Made by a program: the position numbers and the translations under genes
Source of the DNA: CAYPZL01 sp964415045
GTDB taxonomy: Bacteria > Planctomycetota > Phycisphaerae > Sedimentisphaerales > Anaerobacaceae
Reading direction: 5' to 3'
Length of the DNA: 13,003 nucleotides
NCBI GenBank assembly: GCA_964415045.1
Contig: CAYPZL010000166.1
Coordinates: 1 to 13,003 of the forward strand
Shown: in pieces, positions 1 to 7,300 of the stretch
Position numbering within the stretch: the first letter of the stretch is position 1
Layout of the letters: every line of letters starts with the position of its first letter
Notes under the pieces: model-generated
What the model saw: the letters and a program-made list of their open reading frames with translations, nothing else
Told to the model about the DNA's origin: nothing
Databases searched by the model: none

Positions 1-88
1 GTTCCTACAGATGACTATCGGCCAAACCGGCCCTTTTGAGATAGTTACTTAGTAGTACAGCGCGGCCTGCGGCCGGAACCGAAGGGAC

Positions 89-171
89 TCTCGCCAAGAA
101 CGCCAAGAGCGCAAAGAAGGCCTCAACGAAAAGCCCCTTCAACCTTGGCGATCTTTGCGTCTTTGCGCGAG
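89..171. repeat. Imperfect inverted repeat A with 9-nt internal units
   Basis: The left arm (about 89-120) and right arm (143-171) are imperfect reverse complements around a loop of roughly 22 nt. The left arm is three tandem 9-mers, CGCCAAGAA, CGCCAAGAG and CGCAAAGAA (92-118). The reverse complement of the right arm has the same type of unit (CGCAAAGA, CGCAAAGAT, CGCCAAGG). The element lies outside any credible gene. From memory, intergenic sequences of this style are common in planctomycetes and other environmental bacteria, but I cannot check copy number here. It could be a REP- or MITE-like element or a folded RNA. Confidence 0.75.
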
Positions 172-257
172 GCATAACTTTATTGTTCGCAACGGCTTAT
201 CGACTGTCGCTGCAGCTATATGGAGAGAATCTCCAGTTGTTCCGATCAAGCAATGCC

Positions 258-395
258 GAATCCGTGTCAATCAGTGTTAATCCGTGTCTGATCTGCTTCG
301 GCTGGAGGCGGGAGGGTGTAGGCCGGAGGGGATGAGTGACGCTTCGCGGGTCACGGCTTTGTAACCGCAGATAAACGCTGATGAACGCAGATTTT
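258..395. repeat. Inverted repeat B with 10-nt internal units
   Basis: The sequence at 258-292 is an imperfect reverse complement of 363-393. The latter is three 10-mers, ACCGCAGATA, AACGCTGATG and AACGCAGATT (364-393). The 258-292 copy recurs in direct orientation at 431-465 with only two mismatches in 35 bases. The spacer (293-362) has no gene-like content, only a small hairpin around 335-353 (GTGAC paired with GTCAC). Confidence 0.75.
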
Positions 396-404
396 AGATC
401 AGTT

Positions 405-500
405 CACCACGGAGGCACAGAGAGCACGGAGAATCCGTGTCCATCGGTGTTAATCCGTGTCTGATGAATTCCTCTCGGTGTCCTCTGCGTCTCCGTGGTT
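405..500. repeat. Inverted repeat C enclosing a half copy of repeat B
   Basis: The left arm (about 405-432) and right arm (472-500) are imperfect reverse complements; the outermost part, ACCACGGAG, is exact. The left arm again reads as short units: CACGGAGG, CACAGAGAG, CACGGAGAA (408-433). The loop holds the second copy of the repeat B half element (431-465), so B is nested in C. The cluster ends about 55 bases before the stop codon of the minus-strand rraA-like gene, so on that strand it lies in the 3' flank and might act in transcript ending or stability. Confidence 0.75.
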
Positions 501-555
501 TTTCCCCGGGATTTCGTCGGGGGCGTTCAGGCAGGCGAAGGGGCCGGCGGGTGAT

Positions 556-1443
556 TCAGCGGACCGAGTCGTCTTCGGGCAGGCCGAGCTTTTTGTAGAG
601 GTTGCGCCGGCCGGCCTTGTCGCCTTTCATGGTGGCCCGGGCGTATTCGGCGACTTCTTCGGCCTTCTCGCGCGGGACGCAGATGACGCCGTCGCCGTCG
701 GCGACGATGACGTCACCGGGTCGCACGAGGACGCCGCCGCACTCGATGGGGCGATTGACCGACTCGATCTCGTTACGCCCCGGGCGAATCCCGCGACCGG
801 GATGACGGAAGTACAGCGGGACCTGCTCGGTGGCGATCTCGTCGGTGTCGCGGGCGGTGGCGTTGGTGACCACGCCCACGCAGCCGCGCAGCTTCCAACC
901 CATGATGTTGTTCGAGCCGATGGTGCCGACGTCCGAATCGGGCGCGTCGTCGATGACCAGGGCCGTGCCCGGGCGGATCAGCGGCGCGAACGGCTCGGGC
1001 GTCACCTCGCTGTACGTCTTGCCCACCCATTTGTCGAACGCCTCGGTCTCCATCGCCGGAGCCGGCGGCCGGTTCGTCGGGACGTAGCGGGCGGTCACCG
1101 CGATGCCGATGAAGCGGTGCTTGTAGTGTTTCGTGTCCTTCCAGGACGCGTGAATCTCCGGGTCCATCAACCCGACGTTGGCCAGTCCGACCTTGTCCAT
1201 TCCGTCCGAGACGTCGGCGACGCGGAGCCCGTCGAAGAGCTTTAGGATTCGCCGGTCCTGCTGGGCGCTGTAGACCTTCGTCGGCAGGAAATTCTTGCCC
1301 GCGCGCAGTTCGTCGTCGGGTGTGCGGTTCTGCTGCGCGTGGGCCGAGCCGGCGTCCCGACCGGGCAACAGCGTACACAAGATAACGACGAGCCCGACGG
1401 TGACTATCAGTGAAAGCGAAGTTCTGATTCTCTTGTGTGCCAT
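556..1443 (-). CDS. Exported RraA-family (HMG aldolase-like) protein
   Basis: This 295-residue protein has the RraA-like fold once annotated as 'demethylmenaquinone methyltransferase'. Relatives include HMG/CHA aldolases, oxaloacetate decarboxylases and the RNase E inhibitor RraA. Visible marks are the Gly-rich segment followed by the family's Arg-Asp pair (R198-D199, in TARDTDE), then GDVIVADGDG (243-252) and VICVP. The C-terminal tail, LYKKLGLPEDD, is also of the family type. The start at 1443 is chosen because AAGGAG lies 8 bases upstream; an in-frame ATG at 1494 would add 17 residues with no such site. The N-terminus MAHKRIRTS, then a hydrophobic stretch (SLIVTVGLVVILCTLL) and an AHA-Q site look like a Sec signal peptide, so it is probably periplasmic. 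That excludes a simple RNase E inhibitor role. The substrate cannot be told. No same-strand neighbour is seen. Confidence 0.85.
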   Translation of the reverse strand: MAHKRIRTSLSLIVTVGLVVILCTLLPGRDAGSAHAQQNRTPDDELRAGKNFLPTKVYSAQQDRRILKLFDGLRVADVSDGMDKVGLANVGLMDPEIHASWKDTKHYKHRFIGIAVTARYVPTNRPPAPAMETEAFDKWVGKTYSEVTPEPFAPLIRPGTALVIDDAPDSDVGTIGSNNIMGWKLRGCVGVVTNATARDTDEIATEQVPLYFRHPGRGIRPGRNEIESVNRPIECGGVLVRPGDVIVADGDGVICVPREKAEEVAEYARATMKGDKAGRRNLYKKLGLPEDDSVR

Positions 1444-1451
1444 TTGTCCAT

Positions 1452-1457
1452 CTCCTT
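1452..1457 (-). promoter_or_regulatory. Ribosome binding site of the rraA-like gene
   Basis: On the minus strand AAGGAG lies 8 bases before the ATG at 1443. This near-consensus Shine-Dalgarno site fixes the start at the residue just before the signal peptide. Confidence 0.8.
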
Positions 1458-1514
1458 CATGCGACCCGGAAAGACGGGGCCAATCCAACCGCATCTGGTG
1501 CCGTTCCGCGAAGT

Positions 1515-1543
1515 ACTATACGCGCTGGCCCCGGACGGGCAAA
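1515..1543 (-). promoter_or_regulatory. Possible promoter of the rraA-like gene
   Basis: On the minus strand, TATAGT (1520-1515) is a 4-of-6 or better match to a -10 box. It sits 17 bases after TTTGCC (1543-1538), a poor -35 box. Transcription would begin about 1508, giving a leader of some 65 bases. This is only a sequence match. Confidence 0.3.
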
Positions 1544-1553
1544 GCAAAAACAC

Positions 1554-1578
1554 GCCGCCGGCATTCACCGGCGGTTTT
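1554..1578. terminator. Bidirectional terminator-like hairpin
   Basis: CCGCCGG (1555-1561) pairs perfectly with CCGGCGG (1568-1574) around a 6-base loop. TTTT follows on the plus strand, and the minus strand reads a T run after CGTG, so it could stop transcription from either side. No gene reads into it from the left on the plus strand. From the right, the nearest minus-strand candidate is the structured RNA at 1821-1912. It may insulate the rraA-like gene. Confidence 0.4.
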
Positions 1579-1820
1579 GCCGAAAATCGAGACATGGCGT
1601 TGCGGGTCGGCGTTGATTAGGAGACAATGGCTGCACGGGAAACTGCAGCAGGGCCGGGGAGGGCGGTGTGCCGCTGTCCTGGAGAGCAAGGGCGAATTGA
1701 CCGAGTGGGCGGACAAAGCGCTGCACGCGGCCGAGCGCAAACGCAAGAAGTGATCCAGGCCGGCCGCCGCTTTATCGGCCCAGTGCCGCCGGCAGGGCGG
1801 AAGCGAGACCGAGAGCGCAG

Positions 1821-1912
1821 AAAAAAAGCCCCTGTGGAGCGGTGCGAGGATATTCCCAATACCCAGCTCGGTGTAATGTTTGAAATACTCGCCAACTGCT
1901 CAATCCAGGGGC
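1821..1912 (-). ncRNA. Candidate structured small RNA with terminal U tract
   Basis: Read on the minus strand, about 92 nt begin with GCCCCTG (1912-1906) and end with its exact complement CAGGGGC (1834-1828), followed by seven U residues (1827-1821). Inside are GAGC/GCUC (1901-1898 with 1840-1837) and GCGA/UCGC (1892-1889 with 1847-1844). Directly stacked on the last is a 7-bp hairpin, GGGUAUU, loop GGG, AAUAUCC (1864-1848). One pair of that hairpin is G-U on the minus strand but would be A-C on the plus strand, and the U tract also points to the minus strand. About 22 nt (1887-1865) remain as a loop or bulge. It lacks the T arm of a tRNA and the GGAAG tip of SRP RNA, and it is short for 6S RNA. 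It could be an unusual terminator instead. No clear promoter was found. Confidence 0.4.
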
Positions 1913-2247
1913 GACCGTCGAAGCGGTTTTGCTCTCAGTTTTGTCCTTTCGCTACGTCCTTTTCGAACACGCCTATTAGTACTGATAACCCCATTTCTAT
2001 TTGCCACTCGTAACCATCGGCAAACGCGCTGCTTGTCCTTGAGTCTTTTTTGCTCGCGCGATCCCGGCGCCGATGCGGCGGGCAAGCCTGCAAATCGCGC
2101 CTGCGCCGGCGATACCTTCCAGCGGTTCGCCGCTTCTCCCATCTCGTCGAAGAACCGTACGCATCGTTTCCCCCAGGCTCAACGGTCTGCCCGGCTTAGC
2201 CCCGATAATGCGCTTCGTCCGTCCTCTTGCGCAAGCGGAAAAAAGTG
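1913..2247. other. Intergenic stretch, no gene seen
   Basis: Readable frames here have poor codon usage and no recognisable protein. The part from about 1913 to 2060 is visibly less GC-rich than the flanking genes. A 10-base perfect palindrome, CTTGCGCAAG, is at 2226-2235. I see no transposon ends or RNA gene. Confidence 0.5.
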
Positions 2248-2253
2248 TAGAAT
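2227..2253 (+). promoter_or_regulatory. Possible arfB promoter
   Basis: TAGAAT (2248-2253) matches the -10 consensus at five of six bases. A weak -35 half match, TTGCGC (2227-2232), sits 15 bases upstream inside the palindrome CTTGCGCAAG. The transcript would start near 2260, leaving a leader of roughly 80 bases before the preferred start codon. Confidence 0.3.
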
Positions 2254-2340
2254 TCTCGACGCCGGCGTACCAGTGCGACCAATCGGCTTGTTCCGACGTG
2301 TGTCATGATCTATGATGGGATCGGTGCAAGAGTGTTTATG

Positions 2341-2796
2341 ATGCAGGCCATCGACGGCACGATGATTGAGATCACGGCAGACATTTCGCTCGGTGAAGAA
2401 GAGCTGACGTTTCGGGCGTCGCGCAGCAGCGGTCCCGGCGGGCAGAACGTCAACAAGCTCAACACGCGTATCACGCTGCTGTTCGACGTGGCCGGCTCGC
2501 CGAGCCTGTCGGCCGGGCAGAAGAAACGCATCGGCGCGAAATTAGCCACGCGCATCGACAAACAGGGGGTGCTCAGGGTCGTCTCGCAGAAGTATCGCAC
2601 GCAGGAGGCCAACCGCCGGGCCGCCACCGAGCGGCTGCAAGAGCTTCTGGCCGAGGCGCTGCACCGCAGACCGGTGCGCAAGAAGACGAAAATCCCCGCT
2701 GCGGCCAACGAGCGACGACTCAGAGAGAAGAAGCAACGCGCCCGCTTGAAACAGGAAAGAGCGAAGAAGGACTGGAAACAGAAGTGGGCCGAATGA
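2341..2796 (+). CDS. arfB: ArfB/YaeJ peptidyl-tRNA hydrolase, ribosome rescue
   Basis: This is a codon-independent release factor that frees nascent chains from ribosomes stalled without a stop codon. The catalytic GGQ is at residues 33-35 in SGPGGQNVNK, the class I release-factor signature. A basic helical tail (about 110-151, with KKTK, RRLREKKQRARLK and KKDWKQK) matches the ArfB tail that enters the empty mRNA channel. At about 150 residues with no stop-codon recognition domain it is ArfB rather than PrfA, PrfB or PrfH. The start is uncertain. ATG 2341 is preferred because AAGAG (2328-2332) lies 8 bases upstream. ATG 2338 is adjacent, ATG 2305 is the longest frame, and ATG 2362 aligns best with the E. 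coli N-terminus. The gene appears to be monocistronic. Confidence 0.92.
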   Translation: MQAIDGTMIEITADISLGEEELTFRASRSSGPGGQNVNKLNTRITLLFDVAGSPSLSAGQKKRIGAKLATRIDKQGVLRVVSQKYRTQEANRRAATERLQELLAEALHRRPVRKKTKIPAAANERRLREKKQRARLKQERAKKDWKQKWAE

Positions 2797-2817
2797 CCGC
2801 CTGCCCCCCGAACCGGG

Positions 2818-2925
2818 TCACTTGGACTTTTTTGTCTTGCGCTTGCGCGCCGCGAAATACACAATCACCGCCGTGATGACGACGATGACCAGTACTTCAC
2901 GAGGACTCATCAGCACGCTGAGCAT
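2818..2925 (-). CDS. 35-residue single-span membrane protein, hypothetical
   Basis: The ORF reads MLSVLMSPREVLV, then a continuous hydrophobic run (about 11-26, valine/isoleucine rich, VIVVITAVIVYFAA), then a very basic tail RKRKTKKSK. One transmembrane helix with a positive C-terminus would place that tail in the cytoplasm. TGGAG lies 11 bases before the ATG, a usable but long spacing; an internal ATG at 2910 would give 30 residues. The N-terminal SPREVL plus hydrophobic helix recalls TatA-like starts, but the Phe-Gly hinge and amphipathic helix are absent. It runs opposite to arfB and ends 21 bases after it. Function is unknown. It may also be a chance frame. Confidence 0.45.
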   Translation of the reverse strand: MLSVLMSPREVLVIVVITAVIVYFAARKRKTKKSK

Positions 2926-3178
2926 ATCGAATCAAACTCCATACAACATCTTGTTCTGCCACTGCAACCGATCCGCCATATAGCCACCGGCCCTGCGAGG
3001 CGAAGCGCTATTTAACCACACGGGCGAAAAAATATCCAGCCGATTCATCGGCCTGACCGGCCACGGTGGCTGCGTGGCGGCCGGACAGCCGCGCGGATCA
3101 TGCGGAGGGGCGACTCGGAAGATGCGAATTCCTGAGTTTTCTTTGTAATAGATTTTGATTTCGGGCGTCTTATGGGAT
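2926..3178. other. Gap upstream of the M56 gene
   Basis: About 250 bases between two divergent reading frames. It contains a small perfect hairpin, GCCGA-TTCA-TCGGC, near 3040, with an A-rich stretch on its left (terminator-like for the minus strand), and a GC-rich hairpin around 3057-3083. No gene is seen. Confidence 0.4.
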
Positions 3179-3182
3179 GAGG
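3179..3182 (+). promoter_or_regulatory. Ribosome binding site of the M56 gene
   Basis: GAGG lies 8 bases before the ATG at 3191 and supports that start. Confidence 0.6.
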
Positions 3183-3190
3183 AATAGCTT

Positions 3191-4108
3191 ATGGAATGGA
3201 CGCTTGAACAAGTGAATACGTTAGGCCAGGGCTTCGTAGCGTTCGCCCTGCGGCTGCTGGTGGAATCGGCGGTCCTGATCGGGGCGGTTTTGCTCGTTGA
3301 GGTGGTTCTGCGCAAGAAAGTGCGTGCGGCCCTTCGGTACTGGCTGGTAACGCTGGTCCTGGCGTATCTTCTTCTGGCACCTTTACTTACCCTGAGTCCT
3401 CCTTCACCCCGTTGGCCGGCCGGCACTGCTGCCTACGCAGACACGACCACACCCACGGCAGCACGGCACACCAACGCTCTCCCGCCTCAACACGCCACCG
3501 GACAGTCCCAGACCACCATAGTTGAGGCGGGGGAGCGGCCACGGTATCTGACGTGGCAGGGCACCGTATTTCTGGTGTGGCTGGCCGGCCTGCTCGCGAT
3601 GGGGGGCATCCTCCTGCGACGGGCGGTGCTGGCCTGCCGGGGTGTCCAGGCCTCGCCGGCGGCCAACTTTCTCATGGCCGACATCCTCGCCTACTGCCGC
3701 AAGCGCATGGGGATTCGGGATGACATCCGCTTGAAGATCTCCGAAGAAGGGTCCCGGCCGGTCGTGTGCGGGCTGTTTCGCCCGGTGATCGTCGTGCCGC
3801 GCAACCTGGTGCCCGCGCTGGGCTCGCGCCACCTGCGCGACGTCCTGTTCCACGAGCTGGCCCACGTCAAGCGTCACGACGTCTGGATCAACCTCGCCCA
3901 GAACCTGCTCCAGGTGCTGTACTTCTACAATCCGTTTCTGTGGCTCGCCAACGCCGCGATTCGCCGGCTCCGCGACGAGGCCGCCGACGAGACCGTCCGT
4001 GACACCGTCGGCGACAAGGACTACTCCTACGCACAACGCCTGGCCGACGTGGCCGGCCTGGGCACGCGCCAACCCGCCGCGGGCCTCAGCCTCATCGGCG
4101 TAGCGTAA
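3191..4108 (+). CDS. BlaR1/MecR1-type M56 membrane metallopeptidase
   Basis: This 305-residue integral membrane zinc protease belongs to family M56, whose best-known members (BlaR1, MecR1) sense antibiotics and trigger cleavage of a BlaI-type repressor. Membrane helices are seen at about 16-40, 50-69 and 120-141. A Thr/Pro/Ala-rich loop (about 70-118) is probably outside the cytoplasmic membrane. The catalytic motif is HELAHVKRHD (H221, E222, H225). A hydrophobic segment with the family sequence YNPFLWLA follows, then LRDEAADE, where E263 is the likely third zinc ligand. The protein ends soon after the peptidase domain (AGLSLIGVA), with no sensor or other C-terminal domain. I saw no continuation in other frames, so it looks naturally short or truncated. 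No BlaI/MecI-like gene is adjacent, so its substrate is unknown. Confidence 0.9.
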   Translation: MEWTLEQVNTLGQGFVAFALRLLVESAVLIGAVLLVEVVLRKKVRAALRYWLVTLVLAYLLLAPLLTLSPPSPRWPAGTAAYADTTTPTAARHTNALPPQHATGQSQTTIVEAGERPRYLTWQGTVFLVWLAGLLAMGGILLRRAVLACRGVQASPAANFLMADILAYCRKRMGIRDDIRLKISEEGSRPVVCGLFRPVIVVPRNLVPALGSRHLRDVLFHELAHVKRHDVWINLAQNLLQVLYFYNPFLWLANAAIRRLRDEAADETVRDTVGDKDYSYAQRLADVAGLGTRQPAAGLSLIGVA

Positions 4109-4261
4109 CCGCCGCCGCGTCCTGCCCCCGCCGCGCGCACCGCCCCTGCTTCCGTTTGTCGCAGAATCCCTCGGTTTGTGTGTGTGAAAGCCTTCCGGGT
4201 CCTGGATGCCGTCCCTCGTCGGCGCCCCGGGTGGCAGGATATTCGCACGGGCATCGCGGGC

Positions 4262-4290
4262 TTGCAAATGTCGGGGCGTTCTGATAGAAC
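4262..4290 (+). promoter_or_regulatory. Possible promoter of the addBA operon
   Basis: TTGCAA (4262-4267) and TAGAAC (4285-4290) are each 4-of-6 matches to -35 and -10 boxes, with the ideal 17-base spacer. Transcription would start near 4297, about 20-30 bases before the preferred addB start codons. This argues against the longer frame from 4206. Confidence 0.35.
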
Positions 4291-4316
4291 GGATCGTGCG
4301 AGTTGTGACTTTGGGC

Positions 4317-7300
4317 ATGGACGACGTTATGGCGGTACAGTTTATTCTGGGCAGGAGCGGGACGGGCAAGACGAGCTATTGCGTCCGTGCGATTGCCGAT
4401 GCGCTGGCCGGGGCGTCGGAGCAGCCGTTGATTTTTTTGGTGCCCGAGCAGGCGACGTACCAGGCCGAGCGGGCCATCCTCAGCGACGACCGCATCGCCG
4501 GCTACCACCGGCTGCACATTCTCTCCTTCGACCGCTTGCAGTTTCTGCTGTTGGGCAGGGACGCGGCGAGGCAGCGCCTCTCACGCCTGGGCCGGCAGAT
4601 GCTGGTGCACGAGATCCTCCGCGAGGTGCAGGATGACTTGCAGGTCTTCCGGTCGTCGGCGCTGCTGCCCGGTTTCGCGCGGCAAATGGCCGAGACGGTT
4701 ACGGAGTTGCATCGCTACGCCCATGGGCCCGAGGACGTCGCGGACCTCGTCGCCGAGGCGGGCAAGGACGGCGGCAGCCGGCTGGCCGAGCTGAAGTTCG
4801 CCGATATCGGTCTGGTCTTTCGCCGCTATTGCGAGCTGCTGGAAGAGAAGTTTACCGACCCCGACGCCCGGGTGAACGACGCGTGCCGGGTCGTCGCCCA
4901 CGCCGACTTCATTCGTGGGGCCCGTATCTGGGTGGACGGCTTCGCCGGCTTCACGGGCGCCGAGCTGATGCTGCTGACCGAGCTTCTCAAGGCCGCCGAG
5001 CACACCTGCATCGCCCTGTGCATCGATCCGGCCCGTTCCAACCTGCGCAGCGGAAAGCCGTCGGGCAACGACGGCCTCTTCGAGCCGACCGAGCGGACGT
5101 ACCTCGATTTGTTGGACTGGGCCGAGAAAGCGAAGGTCACAGTCGGCAAGCCGGTTGTGCTGGGCGAGGCGGTGCGTTTCGCCGGGTGTCCGGCGCTGGC
5201 GCACGTCGAGGCGAACATCTTTCGTCCCGGCGCCGCCCGGACCCGCGCCGACGAGCACATCCGCGTGATCTCGGCCCCCAGCCTGCGCGCGGAAATCCAG
5301 TTCGTCGCGCGGCAGATTCTCGACCTGGTCGGGCGGGGCGGCCTGCGATATCGTGACATCGCCGTGGTGGCGTCGGACCTGAACCAGTACGAGCACTACG
5401 TGCGAGCCTATTTCGACGACAGCGACATTCCCTATTTCATCGACAAGCGCAAGGCGTTGAACCAGCATCCGGTGGTCGAGCTGATCGCCACGGCGCTGCA
5501 GATCGTCACCGGCGGCTTCGCCCACGCCGACGTTTTCGCCTATCTCAAGACGGGCCTGGTTCCCATTGCCCCCGAGCGCATCGACACGTTAGAGAATTAC
5601 TGCCTTGCCTTCGGCGTGGACGGGCGCGACTGGACCGATGAAAAGCCCTGGCAGTTTCAGTCGGGCGACGACGGGACGTTCGACGAAGAAGAGATCGAAC
5701 GCGTCCGCGCCGAAGCCGCCGGGGCTCTGTTTGCCTTGCGCCGGGCCTTGTGCGGCGAGGGCGAGGCCGGGCCTGTGCTGACCGCGGCGGCCTTCACGCG
5801 CGCCGTCTTCGATCTGCTGGAGACCCTGGGCGTGCGCGAAACGCTGGGCCGCTGGGTGCAGGAGGCCCACGAGGCCGGCGACCTGACCGCCGCCGCCGAG
5901 CATCGCCAGTTCTGGGACAAGCTGGTGGATATCTTCGACGAGCTGACGGAGGTCTTCGAGCGCGACGAGATGACCGCGGCGGACTACTTAGGCATCCTCC
6001 ACGCTGCCTTTTCGCAGATGACGCTGGCGTTCATTCCGCCGAGCCTGGACCAGGTGCTCGTCGGCTCCATCGAGCGGAGCCGGCATCCGAATCTCAAGGC
6101 CGTCTTCCTGGTCGGCGCGACGCAGCGGCAGTTTCCGGTGCCCTTGCCGTCGGCGGGCCTGCTCACCGACGAGGACCGCGACGCCGCCGAGGCGGCGCGG
6201 TTTCGCCTGGCGCCGACCACGACGCAATCGCTGACCGAGCGGCAGTACCTGGCCTATATCGCCTTTACGCGTCCCTCGGAGTTTCTTTGCGTCAGTTGCC
6301 CGTCCGCGGATGAGAAGGGCAGTCCCGTGGTGCGTTCGCACTTTGTCGACGAGCTGCAAGCGCTCTTCGACGATCTCGAAACGGTTTCTATCGAGGACGA
6401 ACAGGCGGGGATGTCCGATCTTCGCAGCGAGCCGGAGGTGGCCGAGCTACTGTGCCGCTGCCTGGGCCGGGACGTGTTCTCGCCTGATGACGCCGCCAAC
6501 GAGGAGCTTGCGCAGTTGTGGCACGCGCTGCGAGCCGACGGGAACTACGCCGCGACGACGCGGACGGTTGCGAGCGCCCTGACCTACGACAACTGCGCGT
6601 CACTGACTCCCGGCGTCGTGGCGGCGCTTTTCGGGCCGCGCCTGAAAGGCTCGGCCACGCGGCTCGGGACATTTGCCGCCTGTCCCTACAAGCACTTCGC
6701 GCGGTACACGCTGGAGCTGAAGCCCCGGCGGGAATTCAAGCTCGAACCTTTGGACCTGGGCCGGTTCTATCACGAGGTCCTCGACGCCCTGCACAAGCGG
6801 CTCGCCGCCGACGGGCAAAACTTCGCCACCGTCGCCGACGAGCGCCTGATGGAACTGCTGCGGGAAGAGATCGCCGATCTCACCGCCCGCAACACGTTCA
6901 TGGCCCACTTCATCGCCCGCTCCGATCACAACGCCTTCGTCATCAGCAGCGCCGCCGAGGTCCTGGAGGACTGCGTCCGCGAGATCGCGCAGATGGTCCG
7001 GGCCGGTGGGTTTCGTCCCGTCGTCTCGGAGGTGGGCTTCGGGGACGTCCGCGAGGCCGAGCAGAACCTCGGCACGTTCGAGCTGGCGCTGCCGGGCGAG
7101 CGCGTGCTGGTGCTCAACGGCAAGATCGACCGCCTGGACGTCGCCGAGATCGACGGCAGGAAGGCGGCGCTGATCTTCGACTACAAGCGGACCCGCAGCG
7201 CGGCCCGGTTCGACTGGCCCAAACTGTATCACGGCCTGGACATGCAATTGCCCTTGTATGTGCTGGCCGTCTGCGATGCGGGCGCTTCGTACGCCGATCG

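Larger units (their letters stand above)
1..555. other. Non-coding interval holding the repeat cluster
   Basis: No credible gene lies here. The first 39 bases read in frame 1 as a 12-residue tail ending in TGA (37-39). This could be the end of a gene cut by the window edge, but nothing supports that. A perfect 6-bp hairpin (TGGAGA, loop GAA, TCTCCA) is at 221-235. The rest is the three repeat elements listed separately. A reading frame beginning at 457 only runs antisense through the rraA-like gene. Confidence 0.6.

Noticed and set aside
258..465. The near-identical 35-base copies as a CRISPR array
   Set aside because: There are only two copies 173 bases apart, no regular spacers and no cas genes.
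457..1245. A 262-residue plus-strand frame over the rraA-like gene
   Set aside because: It starts inside the repeat cluster and is antisense to a gene with a signal peptide, ribosome site and family motifs.
1821..1912. A tRNA, because of the 7-bp closing stem and a D-loop-like AGTTGG
   Set aside because: The segment has no T arm with TTCGA, no anticodon arm and no CCA-compatible discriminator arrangement. SRP RNA and 6S RNA were also rejected for lack of the tip motif and because of length.
1880..2308. A 142-residue plus-strand frame upstream of arfB
   Set aside because: Its codon use and composition are unlike the real genes here (Ser/Arg/Cys-rich, no motif), and it overlaps the candidate promoter and leader of arfB.
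4206..4316. The 37-residue N-terminal extension of addB
   Set aside because: It precedes the family N-terminus, has no ribosome site and overlaps the likely promoter at 4262-4290.
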